Assembly: GCA_021790895.1 (NCBI GenBank)
Contig: JAJYFM010000009.1
Location: forward strand, 1 to 46,903
Origin: a bacterium
Lineage (GTDB): Bacteria; Vulcanimicrobiota; Vulcanimicrobiia; Vulcanimicrobiales; Vulcanimicrobiaceae
Direction of reading: 5' to 3'
Length of the DNA: 46,903 bases
Shown here: piece after piece, positions 33,157 to 41,951 of the stretch
How the letters are laid out: each line of letters starts with the position of its first letter
Numbering within the stretch: position 1 is the stretch's first letter
The notes under the pieces: model-generated
Database searches by the model: none
What the model was told of the DNA's origin: nothing
The model's input: only the letters and a program-made list of their open reading frames with translations
Made by a program: the position numbers and the translations under genes

Positions 33157-35022
33157 CTACCGAGCGGTTGAATTCCTTTCGCTCGCGCGCAAGGCGCGGG
33201 TATCACCATTTCGGATGGTGATACCGCGGGCATCGAACCATTCCAAGAGCGGCACCGCAAACTTGCGCGAGGTGTCGATGAGGGTGCGGAACTCGGCGAC
33301 GGTGACCTGCCGTCGCTCGTGCAGAAAGCGCTCGAGACGCGCGCGGATCGCGGTAAGTTGCGCGGCGCTGTAGAGATCGTCGCCGACACGCACGAGCGTG
33401 CCGAGCGCGAGTTGCGCCGTGTAGGCGTCGGCGATCCCCGCGATCTGCGAGCCGCGCATCTCGCTCTCGAATTCGGCGGCCGCGCGGGGTACGAAGGAGT
33501 TCGGATCCTCGCGTTGCAGCGCTGCGGCGAAGAAGCGTTCCTGGCCGGGGCTCAGGCGAACCTCGTGCCCGGGAAGCGCATAGAAACCCGCGCGCACGGC
33601 GAGCCGCCCCTCGCCGACGAATGCGGTGAGATAGCGGTAGAGCAGCGATTCGTCGAAGGCGAGCTCTTTTGCGAGTGCTTGCAGCGTGCGCCCCATCGCC
33701 CACGGCGCCTCTTCATGTCGGCGCGCGAGTTGCGTGACGATCCGTTCGAGCAATGCATCGGAGAGCGCGGCTCCGACGAACGCTTCGGGTTTTGCCAGCG
33801 CGCGGAGTTCGCCGGCGGCGAGTCCCGTTTCGACGATCTCTTCGATCGCCTCGGCGCGCACGTTGAGTTTCGCCGCGAGGCCGTCGCGCCCGATTCCCGC
33901 GAGCCCCACTTCCGCGAGCGCAGCGCGCAGCGACGCCGCATGCGGATCCTCACCGACCGGTGCGGAAGCATCGACGCCGGCGATCTCGCCGCCGCCGAGA
34001 ACGCTCTTCGGCGAGAGTCGACGCAGAACGAAACGGACCCCGCCGAACGCCGTCGTCGGCGTGCGAAGAACCAAACGCGCGGCAACGCGCTCTTCGCGCT
34101 CCGGAATGTGTTCGAAGAGCAGCGTCCCGAGAATCTCCGCCGCGCCGATTGATGCGCGCACCGGATTGCGCCGGCGCAAGAGCGGCAATGCTTCGGCGAG
34201 CGGCGTGAACTGCACCGCGAACTGCGTGCCGGGTACGAACTCCGGCCCCGCGAGCACGCTGCCGCGCGCGAGCCGTTCGCGCGCAATGCCGGGAATATTC
34301 ACTGCAACGCGTGCGCCGGCGTTTGCGTGTTGGACCGATTCGCCGAAAACGTGGAGGCTGCGCACGCGCGCGCGCAATCCGTCGGGCTGCAGTGTGACGC
34401 TCTCGCCGACGCGCAGCGTTCCCTGCATTAGCGTTCCGGTCGCGATCGTTCCATGCCCGGGCAGCGTGAAGGCGCGATCGACGGGAAGGTAGAGCGGTGC
34501 CTCGGTGTCGCGCGGCGGGAGCGCGGCGAGCCGCTGTGCGAGCAGCGCTCGCAGTTCGGGGATTCCTTCGTTCGTCTCCGAGGAGAGCGACTGCATCGTA
34601 GCATCGGCGGCGATCGTCCCGGCGAGATCGCGGCGCACCTGCGCGAGCGCTTCTGCGCGCGCGGCGCTATCGAGAAGGTCGCATTTCGTGAGCGCGACGA
34701 CGACGCTGCGCACGTTGAGAAAGCGAAGGATCGCGAGGTGCTCGCGCGTCTGCGGCATCACCCCTTCGGTCGCGGCAACGACGAGCAACAGCACTTCCAT
34801 CCCGCTCGCGCCGGCGAGCATGTTGTGCAAGAAACGCTCGTGTCCGGGAACGTCGATGATCCCGGCGACGAGATCGCCTTCTTCGAAGCGCGCGAAGCCG
34901 AGATCGAGCGTCATTCCGCGCTCGCGCTCCTGCGCCCAGCGGTCGGGATTCGTCCCGGTCAAGCGCTCGACGAGCGTCGACTTCCCGTGATCGACATGCC
35001 CGGCGGTGCCGATAATGTGCAT
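33157..35022 (-). CDS. selB: Selenocysteine-specific elongation factor SelB
   Basis: GTPase that carries Sec-tRNA to ribosomes paused at a UGA followed by a SECIS hairpin. The 621-residue protein starts at the ATG at 35022, 11 bp after the selA stop. G1 is GHVDHGKST, G3 DVPGHERF, and G4 TKCD, followed by EF-Tu-like domains II and III. The C-terminal half carries winged-helix repeats ending in LLEWFDARGITIRNGDTRAL, the characteristic SelB C-terminus that reads the SECIS element. The longer frame upstream to 35496 is a shadow of selA. Its partner selC (tRNA-Sec) is not visible in this window. Confidence 0.95.
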   Translation of the reverse strand: MHIIGTAGHVDHGKSTLVERLTGTNPDRWAQERERGMTLDLGFARFEEGDLVAGIIDVPGHERFLHNMLAGASGMEVLLLVVAATEGVMPQTREHLAILRFLNVRSVVVALTKCDLLDSAARAEALAQVRRDLAGTIAADATMQSLSSETNEGIPELRALLAQRLAALPPRDTEAPLYLPVDRAFTLPGHGTIATGTLMQGTLRVGESVTLQPDGLRARVRSLHVFGESVQHANAGARVAVNIPGIARERLARGSVLAGPEFVPGTQFAVQFTPLAEALPLLRRRNPVRASIGAAEILGTLLFEHIPEREERVAARLVLRTPTTAFGGVRFVLRRLSPKSVLGGGEIAGVDASAPVGEDPHAASLRAALAEVGLAGIGRDGLAAKLNVRAEAIEEIVETGLAAGELRALAKPEAFVGAALSDALLERIVTQLARRHEEAPWAMGRTLQALAKELAFDESLLYRYLTAFVGEGRLAVRAGFYALPGHEVRLSPGQERFFAAALQREDPNSFVPRAAAEFESEMRGSQIAGIADAYTAQLALGTLVRVGDDLYSAAQLTAIRARLERFLHERRQVTVAEFRTLIDTSRKFAVPLLEWFDARGITIRNGDTRALRASERNSTAR

Positions 35023-35033
35023 GTTACGGTCGC

Positions 35034-36374
35034 TTAATCGCTTGCAGCAATCGCGTCGGCGAGCGCGCCGTCTTCGTCGGGGAGAACGCTGCGGAGATCG
35101 AAGAGCACGCGGCCATCTTCGATGCGCGCGATCGTCGGCGGTCGCGCGTTGCGAAGACGGCGCGCGAAGAGATCGGCATCCGATCGATCGATCGCGATCG
35201 CCACCGATTCCAGGGTTGCGCCGGGCAACGCACCGCCGCCGACGGCGGCGCGCGATGCAACGAGTCGCCCCTGCCCGACACGTGCGACGATCGCTTCCCC
35301 GCGCCGACGTAACTCCGCGGTCGAGCTCGCGAGCATCGCGTAGAGGGGAATCTGCAGCCGCGTATGCTCGCCTTCGTGCAGACGCGCGGTCGCATCGAGC
35401 ATCGCGAGCGTCGTCTTGTCGACGCGCAGCGCGCGCAGCAACGGATTCTCGCGCATCCGGCCGAGCGCGAGCGCGCTGCCGACGAGCATGCCGCATTGCG
35501 GGCCGCCGAAGAGTTTATCGCCGGAGATCGCCACGACGGCGACGCCCTCGGCGAGCGCCTCGGCGACGGTCCGCTCGCGCGGGAGTCCGAATGCCGTCAT
35601 ATCTAACAGCGCGCCGCTCCCCAAATCTTCCACGAGCAGCACGCCGCTGCGACGCGCCAAGGCGGCGAGATCGCGTGAATCGAGATCTTCGACGAAGCCT
35701 GCGAGCGAAAAATTCGAGCGATGCGTGCGCAGCAGTAATGAGGTCTGCGGGGAGAGCGCGCGCTCGACGTCGGCGAGGCGGGCCTTATTGGTCGTGCCGA
35801 CCTCCACCAGTCGCGCACCGCTTCGTTCGAGGACGTCGGGGATGCGGAATCCGCCGCCGATCTCGACCAACTCGCTGCGTGCGACGATGCATTCACGGCC
35901 GCGCGCAAAGGTATCGAGCAACAACAACATCGCGGCGGCACAGTTGTTGACGACAAGCGCATCGTCGGCGCCGAAGAGTTGCGCGAGGCGCGCGCTGACG
36001 CGCTCGTAGCGCGAGCCGCGTTGCCCGCGCTCGAGATCGTATTCGAGGTTCGAGTATCCGGCGCCGATCTGCGCGGCGGCATCGAGTGCGGCGCGTGCGA
36101 GCGGCGCGCGCCCGAGATTCGTGTGCACGAGAATGCCGGTCGCGTTGACGACCGGTTGCAGGCGTGCGGCTGCGGCGGCTTCGAGTTCGGCGAGCAGCGC
36201 GCGTTCGAGATCGAAGGGTTGCCCGGCGGCGAGCGCCGCGCGCGCGCGTTCGAGCGCTCCTTGCGCGATCGTTTTGAGCGCATCGTGCCCCAACGCCGGC
36301 TCGAATCCAGCGACCGCGGGCTCGGAAAGCAAACGATGCACGGCCGGGAGGCCGCGCATCGCGTTCTCGCTCAC
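35034..36374 (-). CDS. selA: L-seryl-tRNA(Sec) selenium transferase SelA
   Basis: PLP enzyme that converts Ser-tRNA(Sec) to Sec-tRNA(Sec) with selenophosphate. The 446-residue protein has the family N-terminus with VVNATGILVHTNLGRAPL, VNNCAAAMLLLLD, and the PLP lysine Lys287 in SGDKLFGGPQCG. It starts with GTG, 8 bp after trxA, and is followed by selB. The selenophosphate synthetase gene selD is not here. Together with selB it indicates a bacterial selenocysteine pathway. Confidence 0.96.
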   Translation of the reverse strand: MSENAMRGLPAVHRLLSEPAVAGFEPALGHDALKTIAQGALERARAALAAGQPFDLERALLAELEAAAAARLQPVVNATGILVHTNLGRAPLARAALDAAAQIGAGYSNLEYDLERGQRGSRYERVSARLAQLFGADDALVVNNCAAAMLLLLDTFARGRECIVARSELVEIGGGFRIPDVLERSGARLVEVGTTNKARLADVERALSPQTSLLLRTHRSNFSLAGFVEDLDSRDLAALARRSGVLLVEDLGSGALLDMTAFGLPRERTVAEALAEGVAVVAISGDKLFGGPQCGMLVGSALALGRMRENPLLRALRVDKTTLAMLDATARLHEGEHTRLQIPLYAMLASSTAELRRRGEAIVARVGQGRLVASRAAVGGGALPGATLESVAIAIDRSDADLFARRLRNARPPTIARIEDGRVLFDLRSVLPDEDGALADAIAASD

Positions 36375-36382
36375 TGCAGTGG

Positions 36383-36709
36383 TTAGTTGAGGTGCCGGGC
36401 GAGCATCGAACTGATCTGTGCCTCGGGCACATATCCGACGATGCGATCGACGGCCTGGCCGCCCTTGAAGAGAATCAGGCAGGGGATTCCCGAGACGCCG
36501 TACTGCCCGCTCAACGACGGATTTTCATCGGTGTTCAGTTTGACGAATTTCGCTTTGCCTTCATGCGCGGCAGCGACTTTTTCGACAACCGGAGAGAGCA
36601 TGCGACACGGGCCGCACCAGGGTGCCCAGAAATCGACGAGTACCGGCTGGTTGTTTCCCAAAACCTCGTTCTGAAAATTTGCTTGGCTGACTTCAGCTAT
36701 TGCGCTCAC
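36383..36709 (-). CDS. trxA: Thioredoxin
   Basis: Small redox protein of 108 residues. The active site is canonical, FWAPWCGPCRM, with cis-proline in VSGIPCLILFKGG; note the cysteine directly after that proline. There is no in-frame UGA, so it is not a selenoprotein in spite of its neighbours. It starts with GTG behind AAAAAGGAG. It leads trxA-selA-selB, 93 bp after gyrA. Thioredoxin could feed electrons to selenium metabolism or to CcdA, but this is inference from context. Confidence 0.96.
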   Translation of the reverse strand: MSAIAEVSQANFQNEVLGNNQPVLVDFWAPWCGPCRMLSPVVEKVAAAHEGKAKFVKLNTDENPSLSGQYGVSGIPCLILFKGGQAVDRIVGYVPEAQISSMLARHLN

Positions 36710-36802
36710 AATGGACTCCTTTTTCTACGATGCTTCAACCGCGCGTCCGCGGTGCCTGGTTGCACGAGCCGATCTTTCCCCACCGAGGGGACGGAGTTCT
36801 GC
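36710..36802 (-). promoter_or_regulatory. gyrA-trxA spacer with two hairpins
   Basis: On the trxA strand two short hairpins follow one another. TCCCC/GGGGA lies at 36777-36791 (5 bp, 5-nt loop) and ACCGCG/CGCGGT at 36738-36753 (6 bp, 4-nt loop). Neither has a U run, so termination after gyrA is uncertain. AAAAAGGAG ends six bases before the trxA GTG. Confidence 0.4.
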
Positions 36803-39310
36803 CTAGGCCAACTCGGTCTGAGTCGGCTCTCCGGTGATGCCGGTAATGAGTTCGGCTTGTTTGCCGAGATTCGTGATTGCGATCACTTCGTCACCCTCTC
36901 CGAGGCGCTGCAGACGGACTCCCTTGGTCGCCCGTCCGGCCTTGCGGATATCCTTGACGTTGATGCGAATTACCTGATTCCCTGAGGTAATCATCAGGAG
37001 TTGGTCCTCGGGTGCGACCATAATCTGATCGACGACGCGACCGATATCTTCGCGCTCCTTCGCAAAGGCCTTCACGCCTTTGCCGCCGCGCGAGGTATGG
37101 CGGTAATCGTCGATCGGCGTGCGCTTGCCGAAGGCCTGCGAGGTAACGAGCAGCACCTCCTTGCGCTCGTCTTCGATTACATCCATCGCGATGATTTCGT
37201 CGCCGTCGTCGAGCGTCATCGCCTTCACGCCGCGAGCGTTGCGTCCCATCGAACGGACGTTGCTCTCGTTGAAGTGCACCGCCATGCCGGCGCGCGTGCA
37301 GAGAATGATATCGCGCGTTCCGGTCGCGAGATCGACGGCGAGCAGTTCGTCGCCTTCGTCGAGGTTGATCGCATTGAGACCGTTGCGGCGCACGTTGGCG
37401 AACTCTTCGAGCTTCGTCTTTTTAATGACGCCGTGCGTCGTGACCATGACGAGCGATTTGTCGCCCTCGAAGGTGTCGATTGGGAAGCACGCGGTGACCT
37501 GTTCGCCCGGCGGAAGGGTAAGCAGGTTGACGAGCGCCGTTCCGCGCGCCTGTCGCGTCGTGTCGGGGATCTCGTATGCCCGCAGACGATAGACGCGGCC
37601 CTTGTTGGTGAAGAAGAGCACGTGGTCGTGCGTCTTCGTCGCAAAGAAATTGCGCACGACATCTTCCCGCTTGAGGTTGGAGATGCCGGTTACGCCGCGT
37701 CCGCCGCGGTTCTGCGTACGGAAGGTATCGACCGAAACGCGCTTGATGTAGCCGCCGTCGGTGTAGGTAACGACGACGTCGGTATTCGGGATCAGCTGCT
37801 CGACCGAGATCTCGTCCTCGGCGGGAAGCACGAGGGTGCGGCGTTCGTCACCGTGGCGCTTCTTGAGGTCGAGCGCATCTTCTTTGACGATCGCGGCGAC
37901 GCGGCGCGGACTGCGAAGAATATCTTCCAAGTCGGCGATGGTTTTAATGAGCTCGAGATACTCGTCCTCGATCTTTTTGCGCTCGAGACCGGTGAGGGTG
38001 CGCAGGCGCATATCGACGATCGCCTGTGCCTGGATCTCCGAGAGCGAGAAGCGGGTGACGAGTTTGCTCTTTGCTTCGTCGGTTGAATCGCTGCTGCGAA
38101 TCAAGGCGATGATTTCGTCGATGTTGTCGAGCGCGATGCGGTAGCCTTCGAGCAAGTGCGCGCGTTCCTGCGCCTTGCGAAGATCGTACGCGGTCCGTTT
38201 GACGATGACGTCTTTGCGATGCGCGATGTAGTGATCGAGCAACTGGCGCAGGTTGAGCACCTGCGGCTCCAGCGGGGTCGTGCCGTCGGCCTTCGGCGTG
38301 CCCGCCGGCACCAACGCCAGCATGTTGAAGCCGAAGCTCGATTGTAGCGGCGTGTGCTTGAAGAGTTGGTTGAGCACGACCTTCGGTGTCGCGCTCTTTT
38401 GCAGTTCCACGACGACGCGCATGCCTTTGCGGTTGCTCAAGTCGTCGAGACGCGCGATCCCTTGGATTTTCTTTTCCGCGTGTGCTTCGGCGATCGCCTC
38501 GACGATGCGGCTCTTATAGACTTGGTACGGGATCTCGGTAATGACGATTTTGTGGCGGCCCTTCTCTTCGATGATCTCGGCCTTGCCGCGCATCGGAATC
38601 GATCCACGCCCCGTCTTATAGGCCTGGCGGATCGCCTCGTGCCCGAGCACCGTGCCGCCGGTCGGGAAATCGGGGCCTTTGACGATATCGCAGAGATCGT
38701 CGTCGGTGATGTTCTCGTTATCGAGAATCGCGACGACCGCATCGGCGACCTCGCTGAGATTGTGCGGCGGAACGTTCGTGGCCATGCCGACCGCGATGCC
38801 GCTGCAACCGTTGACCAGCAACTGCGGCAGACGCCCAGGCAGAACCGCCGGCTCGGTGCTCTGGTTGTCGAAGTTCGGCGTGAACGGAACCGTCTCTTTA
38901 TCGATATCGGCGAGAAGATCGAGCGCGAGGCGCGCGAGTCGAGCCTCGGTATATCGGTATGCGGCGGGAGAATCGGGGTCGATCGATCCGAAGTTCCCGT
39001 GGCCGTCGACGAGCGGGTAGCGTAACGTGAAATCCTGTGCGAGGCGCACGAGCGCATCGTAGACCGATTGGTCGCCGTGCGGATGGTAGCTCTTTAAGAC
39101 CTCGCCGATGATACCGGCGCACTTGCGGTGCTGTTTGCTCGGGTCGAAGCCCATCTCGCGCATCGCGTAGAGGATGCGGCGTTGGACGGGTTTGAGGCCG
39201 TCGCGTACGTCGGGTAATGCCCGCGAGGCGATGACCGACATCGCATAGGAGAGGTAGCTCTCCTTCATCTCCTCTTCGACGTTGACCGTTTGAATGCGTT
39301 CGTTACTCAA
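36803..39310 (-). CDS. gyrA: DNA gyrase subunit A
   Basis: Breakage-reunion subunit of gyrase; introduces negative supercoils with GyrB. The 835-residue protein has SYAMSVIASRALPDVRDGLKPVQRR at the start, the catalytic tyrosine Tyr120 in AAYRYTEARL, and a C-terminal pinwheel with the GyrA box QNRGGRG, which marks gyrase rather than topoisomerase IV. In the quinolone-determining loop the sequence is HPHGDQSVYD: the position equal to E. coli Ser83 is glutamine (Gln81), while the acidic residue is kept (Asp85). The start is TTG at 39310. gyrB is not in the window. It is the first gene of the minus-strand block to clpB. Confidence 0.97.
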   Translation of the reverse strand: MSNERIQTVNVEEEMKESYLSYAMSVIASRALPDVRDGLKPVQRRILYAMREMGFDPSKQHRKCAGIIGEVLKSYHPHGDQSVYDALVRLAQDFTLRYPLVDGHGNFGSIDPDSPAAYRYTEARLARLALDLLADIDKETVPFTPNFDNQSTEPAVLPGRLPQLLVNGCSGIAVGMATNVPPHNLSEVADAVVAILDNENITDDDLCDIVKGPDFPTGGTVLGHEAIRQAYKTGRGSIPMRGKAEIIEEKGRHKIVITEIPYQVYKSRIVEAIAEAHAEKKIQGIARLDDLSNRKGMRVVVELQKSATPKVVLNQLFKHTPLQSSFGFNMLALVPAGTPKADGTTPLEPQVLNLRQLLDHYIAHRKDVIVKRTAYDLRKAQERAHLLEGYRIALDNIDEIIALIRSSDSTDEAKSKLVTRFSLSEIQAQAIVDMRLRTLTGLERKKIEDEYLELIKTIADLEDILRSPRRVAAIVKEDALDLKKRHGDERRTLVLPAEDEISVEQLIPNTDVVVTYTDGGYIKRVSVDTFRTQNRGGRGVTGISNLKREDVVRNFFATKTHDHVLFFTNKGRVYRLRAYEIPDTTRQARGTALVNLLTLPPGEQVTACFPIDTFEGDKSLVMVTTHGVIKKTKLEEFANVRRNGLNAINLDEGDELLAVDLATGTRDIILCTRAGMAVHFNESNVRSMGRNARGVKAMTLDDGDEIIAMDVIEDERKEVLLVTSQAFGKRTPIDDYRHTSRGGKGVKAFAKEREDIGRVVDQIMVAPEDQLLMITSGNQVIRINVKDIRKAGRATKGVRLQRLGEGDEVIAITNLGKQAELITGITGEPTQTELA

Positions 39311-39389
39311 GGCTTAGGATTGACTCCGGCGTGCAGATGCTAGAGTGACGTCGAAGACGCCACCGACAGAATCCCGACTCCTTCGCGGT

Positions 39390-39695
39390 TTACGTGCCCT
39401 CTTCCCAGGTTGGGAGGTCGTCGAACTGAACGAGCGGGGCAGGCTCCTCCTCGTCAAACGTCACGCGCGAACCACCGTCATCGGGCGGCGGCGGCGGGGC
39501 TGCGGCGGCGGGCGAAGCGGGTCGCTCGGCGAGTTCGGGCGGCTCGGGAAGATGGGGCAGCGAGCGGGCCTCGATCGCGGCGAGATCGGCGTGCAGGGCC
39601 TCACCGGCACGAGCGAAGTCCGCTTCGAGCGTCGTCAGTGCGCTCTCGAAACGCTGGTGGAGCGCGCCCGCGAGATCCTCGCTCAGGACGCCCAG
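39390..39695 (-). CDS. Small hypothetical protein, start uncertain
   Basis: On the minus strand this frame looks protein-like: an amphipathic helix (FESALTTLEADFARAGEALHADLAAIEARS region), then PEPPELAERPASPAAAAPPPPP and an acidic end FDEEEPAPLVQFDDLPTWEEG. The opposite frame here is glycine- and arginine-rich and is probably not coding. There is no ATG, GTG or TTG near the natural beginning; CTG codons at 39695 or 39686 are the only candidates, the latter with GAAGG nine bases upstream. It lies between gyrA and tsaE, pointing toward gyrA. I recognise no family. Confidence 0.45.
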   Translation of the reverse strand: MGVLSEDLAGALHQRFESALTTLEADFARAGEALHADLAAIEARSLPHLPEPPELAERPASPAAAAPPPPPDDGGSRVTFDEEEPAPLVQFDDLPTWEEGT

Positions 39696-39722
39696 CCTTC
39701 GGCGGCGAAGGAAGCCGGAATA

Positions 39723-40178
39723 GTGAAGTTCACTGCGAGCGCCTTCGACGCCACCTTCCGCGAGACTTGCCGCGACATCGCCGCATTCGATGCCTTCGCC
39801 GCGGCATTCGCCGCGCGTCTGCGCCCCGGCGACGTCGTCGCGCTCCACGCTCCGCTCGGCGCGGGAAAGACGCGCTTCGTGCGCGCGGTCGTGCGCGCGA
39901 TTCAAGGCCACGACGACGCGGCGAGCCCGACGTTCACGCTGCGCCATCGTTACGAACGCACCGGCTGCACGCCGATCGAACATCTCGACGGCTACCGAAT
40001 CGAAAGCCCCGGCGAGCTTGCCGAGAGCGGGCTCGAAGAGGCCTTCGACGGCAGCGCGATCGTGTTGGTCGAGTGGCCGGAGCACCTCGCCGCCCTGCTT
40101 CCGCAGCGCCGCTATCGCGTCGAAATTGCCGGAGCGGGTGAGGAAGCGCGCACGCTCGTCGTCGAGCCGCCGGCATGA
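39723..40178 (+). CDS. tsaE: tRNA threonylcarbamoyladenosine biosynthesis ATPase TsaE
   Basis: ATPase of the complex that makes t6A at position 37 of ANN-decoding tRNAs. The GTG at 39723 gives 151 residues, the usual length. Walker A is APLGAGKTRFVRA, preceded by LRPGDVVAL; SPTFTLRHRYE and HLDGYRI are the family's second and third blocks, and VLVEWPEHL the fourth. The longer frame from 39345 overlaps the hypothetical gene on the other strand. It is followed by tsaB with ATGA overlap. tsaD is not in this cluster. Confidence 0.93.
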   Translation: MKFTASAFDATFRETCRDIAAFDAFAAAFAARLRPGDVVALHAPLGAGKTRFVRAVVRAIQGHDDAASPTFTLRHRYERTGCTPIEHLDGYRIESPGELAESGLEEAFDGSAIVLVEWPEHLAALLPQRRYRVEIAGAGEEARTLVVEPPA

Positions 40179-40825
40179 AACTGCTCGCGATCGACGCCGC
40201 GCTCGGAGCCTTCGCGTGCGTACTTCTCGATGGAGAGCGCGTGCTCGCCGAGCGGCGCGTCGAGGCAAATCAGGCGCTCGAGGGCGGGCTCGGCGCGATC
40301 TCCACGCTCTTTGAAGCGGGGGGTATCGCACCCGGCGAACTCGAGCGGATCGCGGTCGGGATCGGCCCCGGGAGCTTCACCGGGCTGCGCGTCGCCTTAA
40401 GCTACGCGAAGGCGCTCGCGCTTGCATGGCGGCTGCCGCTGGTGGGGGTTTCCTCGTTCGACGTGCTCGAGGACGGGGCGACGCAGCTCCCGCGGCTCGC
40501 GGTCGTCGAAGGGCGCCCCGGCGTCATCTCGGCACGCCTGCGCAGCCTCGCAGGCGAGCGGCGCGCTTCGGGGGAGATCGCGGCGACGCTTACCGCACTG
40601 CTTCCGCAGCGGCTCGCCGAGCCGCTCGCGCTCGCCGGGGCGACGGCGGGCGTCGCGGCTCTGCTCGCCGAACGCGGGCAGCCCGTGCTCTCGTTACCGC
40701 CGGTTCCCTCCCCCATCCTCGCGCTCGCGCGGCTCGCGTGCGGCATGCCTGCGGCCGCCTCACCGCATGCGCTCGTCGCCGATTACGGCGAGGCACCCGC
40801 CGCGAAGGTTCCGACGCGCGCGTGA
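40175..40825 (+). CDS. tsaB: t6A biosynthesis protein TsaB
   Basis: Inactive ASKHA-fold paralogue of TsaD that scaffolds the t6A-synthesising complex. The 216-residue protein has the N-terminal LAIDAALGAFACVLLDG, the signature GIGPGSFTGLRVALSYAKALA and a family-typical VVEGRPGVISARL region with few charged residues. The catalytic histidines of TsaD are absent, as expected. It overlaps tsaE (ATGA) and rimI (GTGA). Confidence 0.93.
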   Translation: MKLLAIDAALGAFACVLLDGERVLAERRVEANQALEGGLGAISTLFEAGGIAPGELERIAVGIGPGSFTGLRVALSYAKALALAWRLPLVGVSSFDVLEDGATQLPRLAVVEGRPGVISARLRSLAGERRASGEIAATLTALLPQRLAEPLALAGATAGVAALLAERGQPVLSLPPVPSPILALARLACGMPAAASPHALVADYGEAPAAKVPTRA

Positions 40826-41358
40826 AGCTCGATCTCGACCCCACCCGAGCCGGCGCACCCGAGCCATTGCAGATCGAAGCGATGCAGTTGAGCGATCTCA
40901 GCGCGGTCACGCGGATCGAACTGCTCTCGTTCTCGACGCAGTGGCCGCACGATGCATTCGCTAACGAATTGCGTTCGAATAAACTCGCGCATTACTTCGT
41001 CGGGCGCGTCGGCTCGCGCATCGTCGCCTACGGCGGCATCTGGGTGATTCTCGAAGATTCGCATGTCACGACGATCGCGGTCGATCCGGATCTACGCGGA
41101 CGCCGGTATGGCGAGCGTTTGCTGTTGCATCTGCTCGACACGGCGATCGAGCTCGGGGCGGCGTGGATGACGCTGGAAGTGCGTGAGAGCAACGTCTCGG
41201 CGCAGCAACTCTATCAAAAATACGGCTTTACCACCGTCACGACGCGAAAATCGTATTACAGCGATAACAACGAGAGCGCGTTGGTGATGTGGGCGGGCAA
41301 CCTTCAGGGCGAGCTCTATCGCGCGCGCTTGGATGCACTGCGCGCGAAACTCGCGTGA
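40822..41358 (+). CDS. rimI: Ribosomal protein S18-alanine N-acetyltransferase RimI
   Basis: GNAT acetyltransferase; RimI acetylates the N-terminal alanine of S18. The GTG at 40822 gives 178 residues. Its acetyl-CoA loop is VDPDLRGRRYGERLLLHLL, followed by the ESNVSAQQLYQKYGF motif that is standard in RimI. The 20-residue N-terminal extension is longer than usual. The neighbourhood tsaE-tsaB-rimI is the classic one, so the specificity is well supported, although other RimI-like enzymes exist. It overlaps yqeK (GTGA). Confidence 0.92.
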   Translation: MKLDLDPTRAGAPEPLQIEAMQLSDLSAVTRIELLSFSTQWPHDAFANELRSNKLAHYFVGRVGSRIVAYGGIWVILEDSHVTTIAVDPDLRGRRYGERLLLHLLDTAIELGAAWMTLEVRESNVSAQQLYQKYGFTTVTTRKSYYSDNNESALVMWAGNLQGELYRARLDALRAKLA

Positions 41359-41951
41359 ATCGATATACCGAACTCGCGCGCACGATGCGTTCGACGATCG
41401 GCCAAGCGCATCGCGCCGATCACAGCATTCGCGTCGCGCGTTGCGCGGAGCTCTTGGCGATGCGCCACGGTCTCGATCCGGCGCGCGCGCGCATTGCTGG
41501 AATGCTGCACGACGTGGCGCGGATGTGGCCGGCGTCGCGCTTGCTTGAAGAGGCGGGCGCTCGAGCGTATCCGGTCGATGATTTCGAGCGACGCAACCCG
41601 ATCGTGCTCCATGCTCCGCTCGGCGCAGCGATCGCCGCGGAGCGCTTCGCGGTGCGCGACCCCGAGATCGCCGCGGCGATCGCCGCCCATACGCTCGGCG
41701 CTGCGGAGATGTCGCCGCTCGCGCGGGTCCTCTTCCTCGCCGATGCACTCGAGCCGCAGCGCGATTATCCCGAGCGCCGGCAGCTCTGGGAGCTGGCGAT
41801 GCAGGATCTCGACGCGGCGATGTATGCTACGCTCGAGCGAACGCTCGCCTATTCCCGCAGTCGCGGGTTCGAGATCGCTCCGAGGACGAAAGCCGCGTTG
41901 GATACGTTCTCCCGCATGAAAGTGAAGGTTTCCACTGTCAGCACTCATTGA
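41355..41951 (+). CDS. yqeK: YqeK-type HD-domain hydrolase
   Basis: HD-domain phosphohydrolase; family members cleave diadenosine tetraphosphate to ADP. The GTG at 41355 gives 198 residues. Metal ligands appear as HSIRVA (His), GMLHDVAR (His-Asp), VLHAPLGA, and AAHTLGAAEMSPL with LADALEP, the last a strong YqeK pattern. It overlaps both rimI and rsfS. The usual neighbour nadD is missing between rimI and yqeK. Confidence 0.9.
   Translation: MNRYTELARTMRSTIGQAHRADHSIRVARCAELLAMRHGLDPARARIAGMLHDVARMWPASRLLEEAGARAYPVDDFERRNPIVLHAPLGAAIAAERFAVRDPEIAAAIAAHTLGAAEMSPLARVLFLADALEPQRDYPERRQLWELAMQDLDAAMYATLERTLAYSRSRGFEIAPRTKAALDTFSRMKVKVSTVSTH

Noticed and set aside
36383-36709. Thioredoxin as a selenoprotein
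   Set aside because: The active site is plain CGPC and there is no in-frame UGA before the natural stop.
33143-36802. Possible tRNA-Sec gene (selC) near selA/selB
   Set aside because: I looked through the non-coding gaps here; they are only 8-93 bp and none folds as a tRNA or shows a T-loop sequence. selC must be elsewhere.
37001-38086. 361-codon open frame antisense to gyrA
   Set aside because: Shadow of gyrA with valine/aspartate/arginine bias and no motif.
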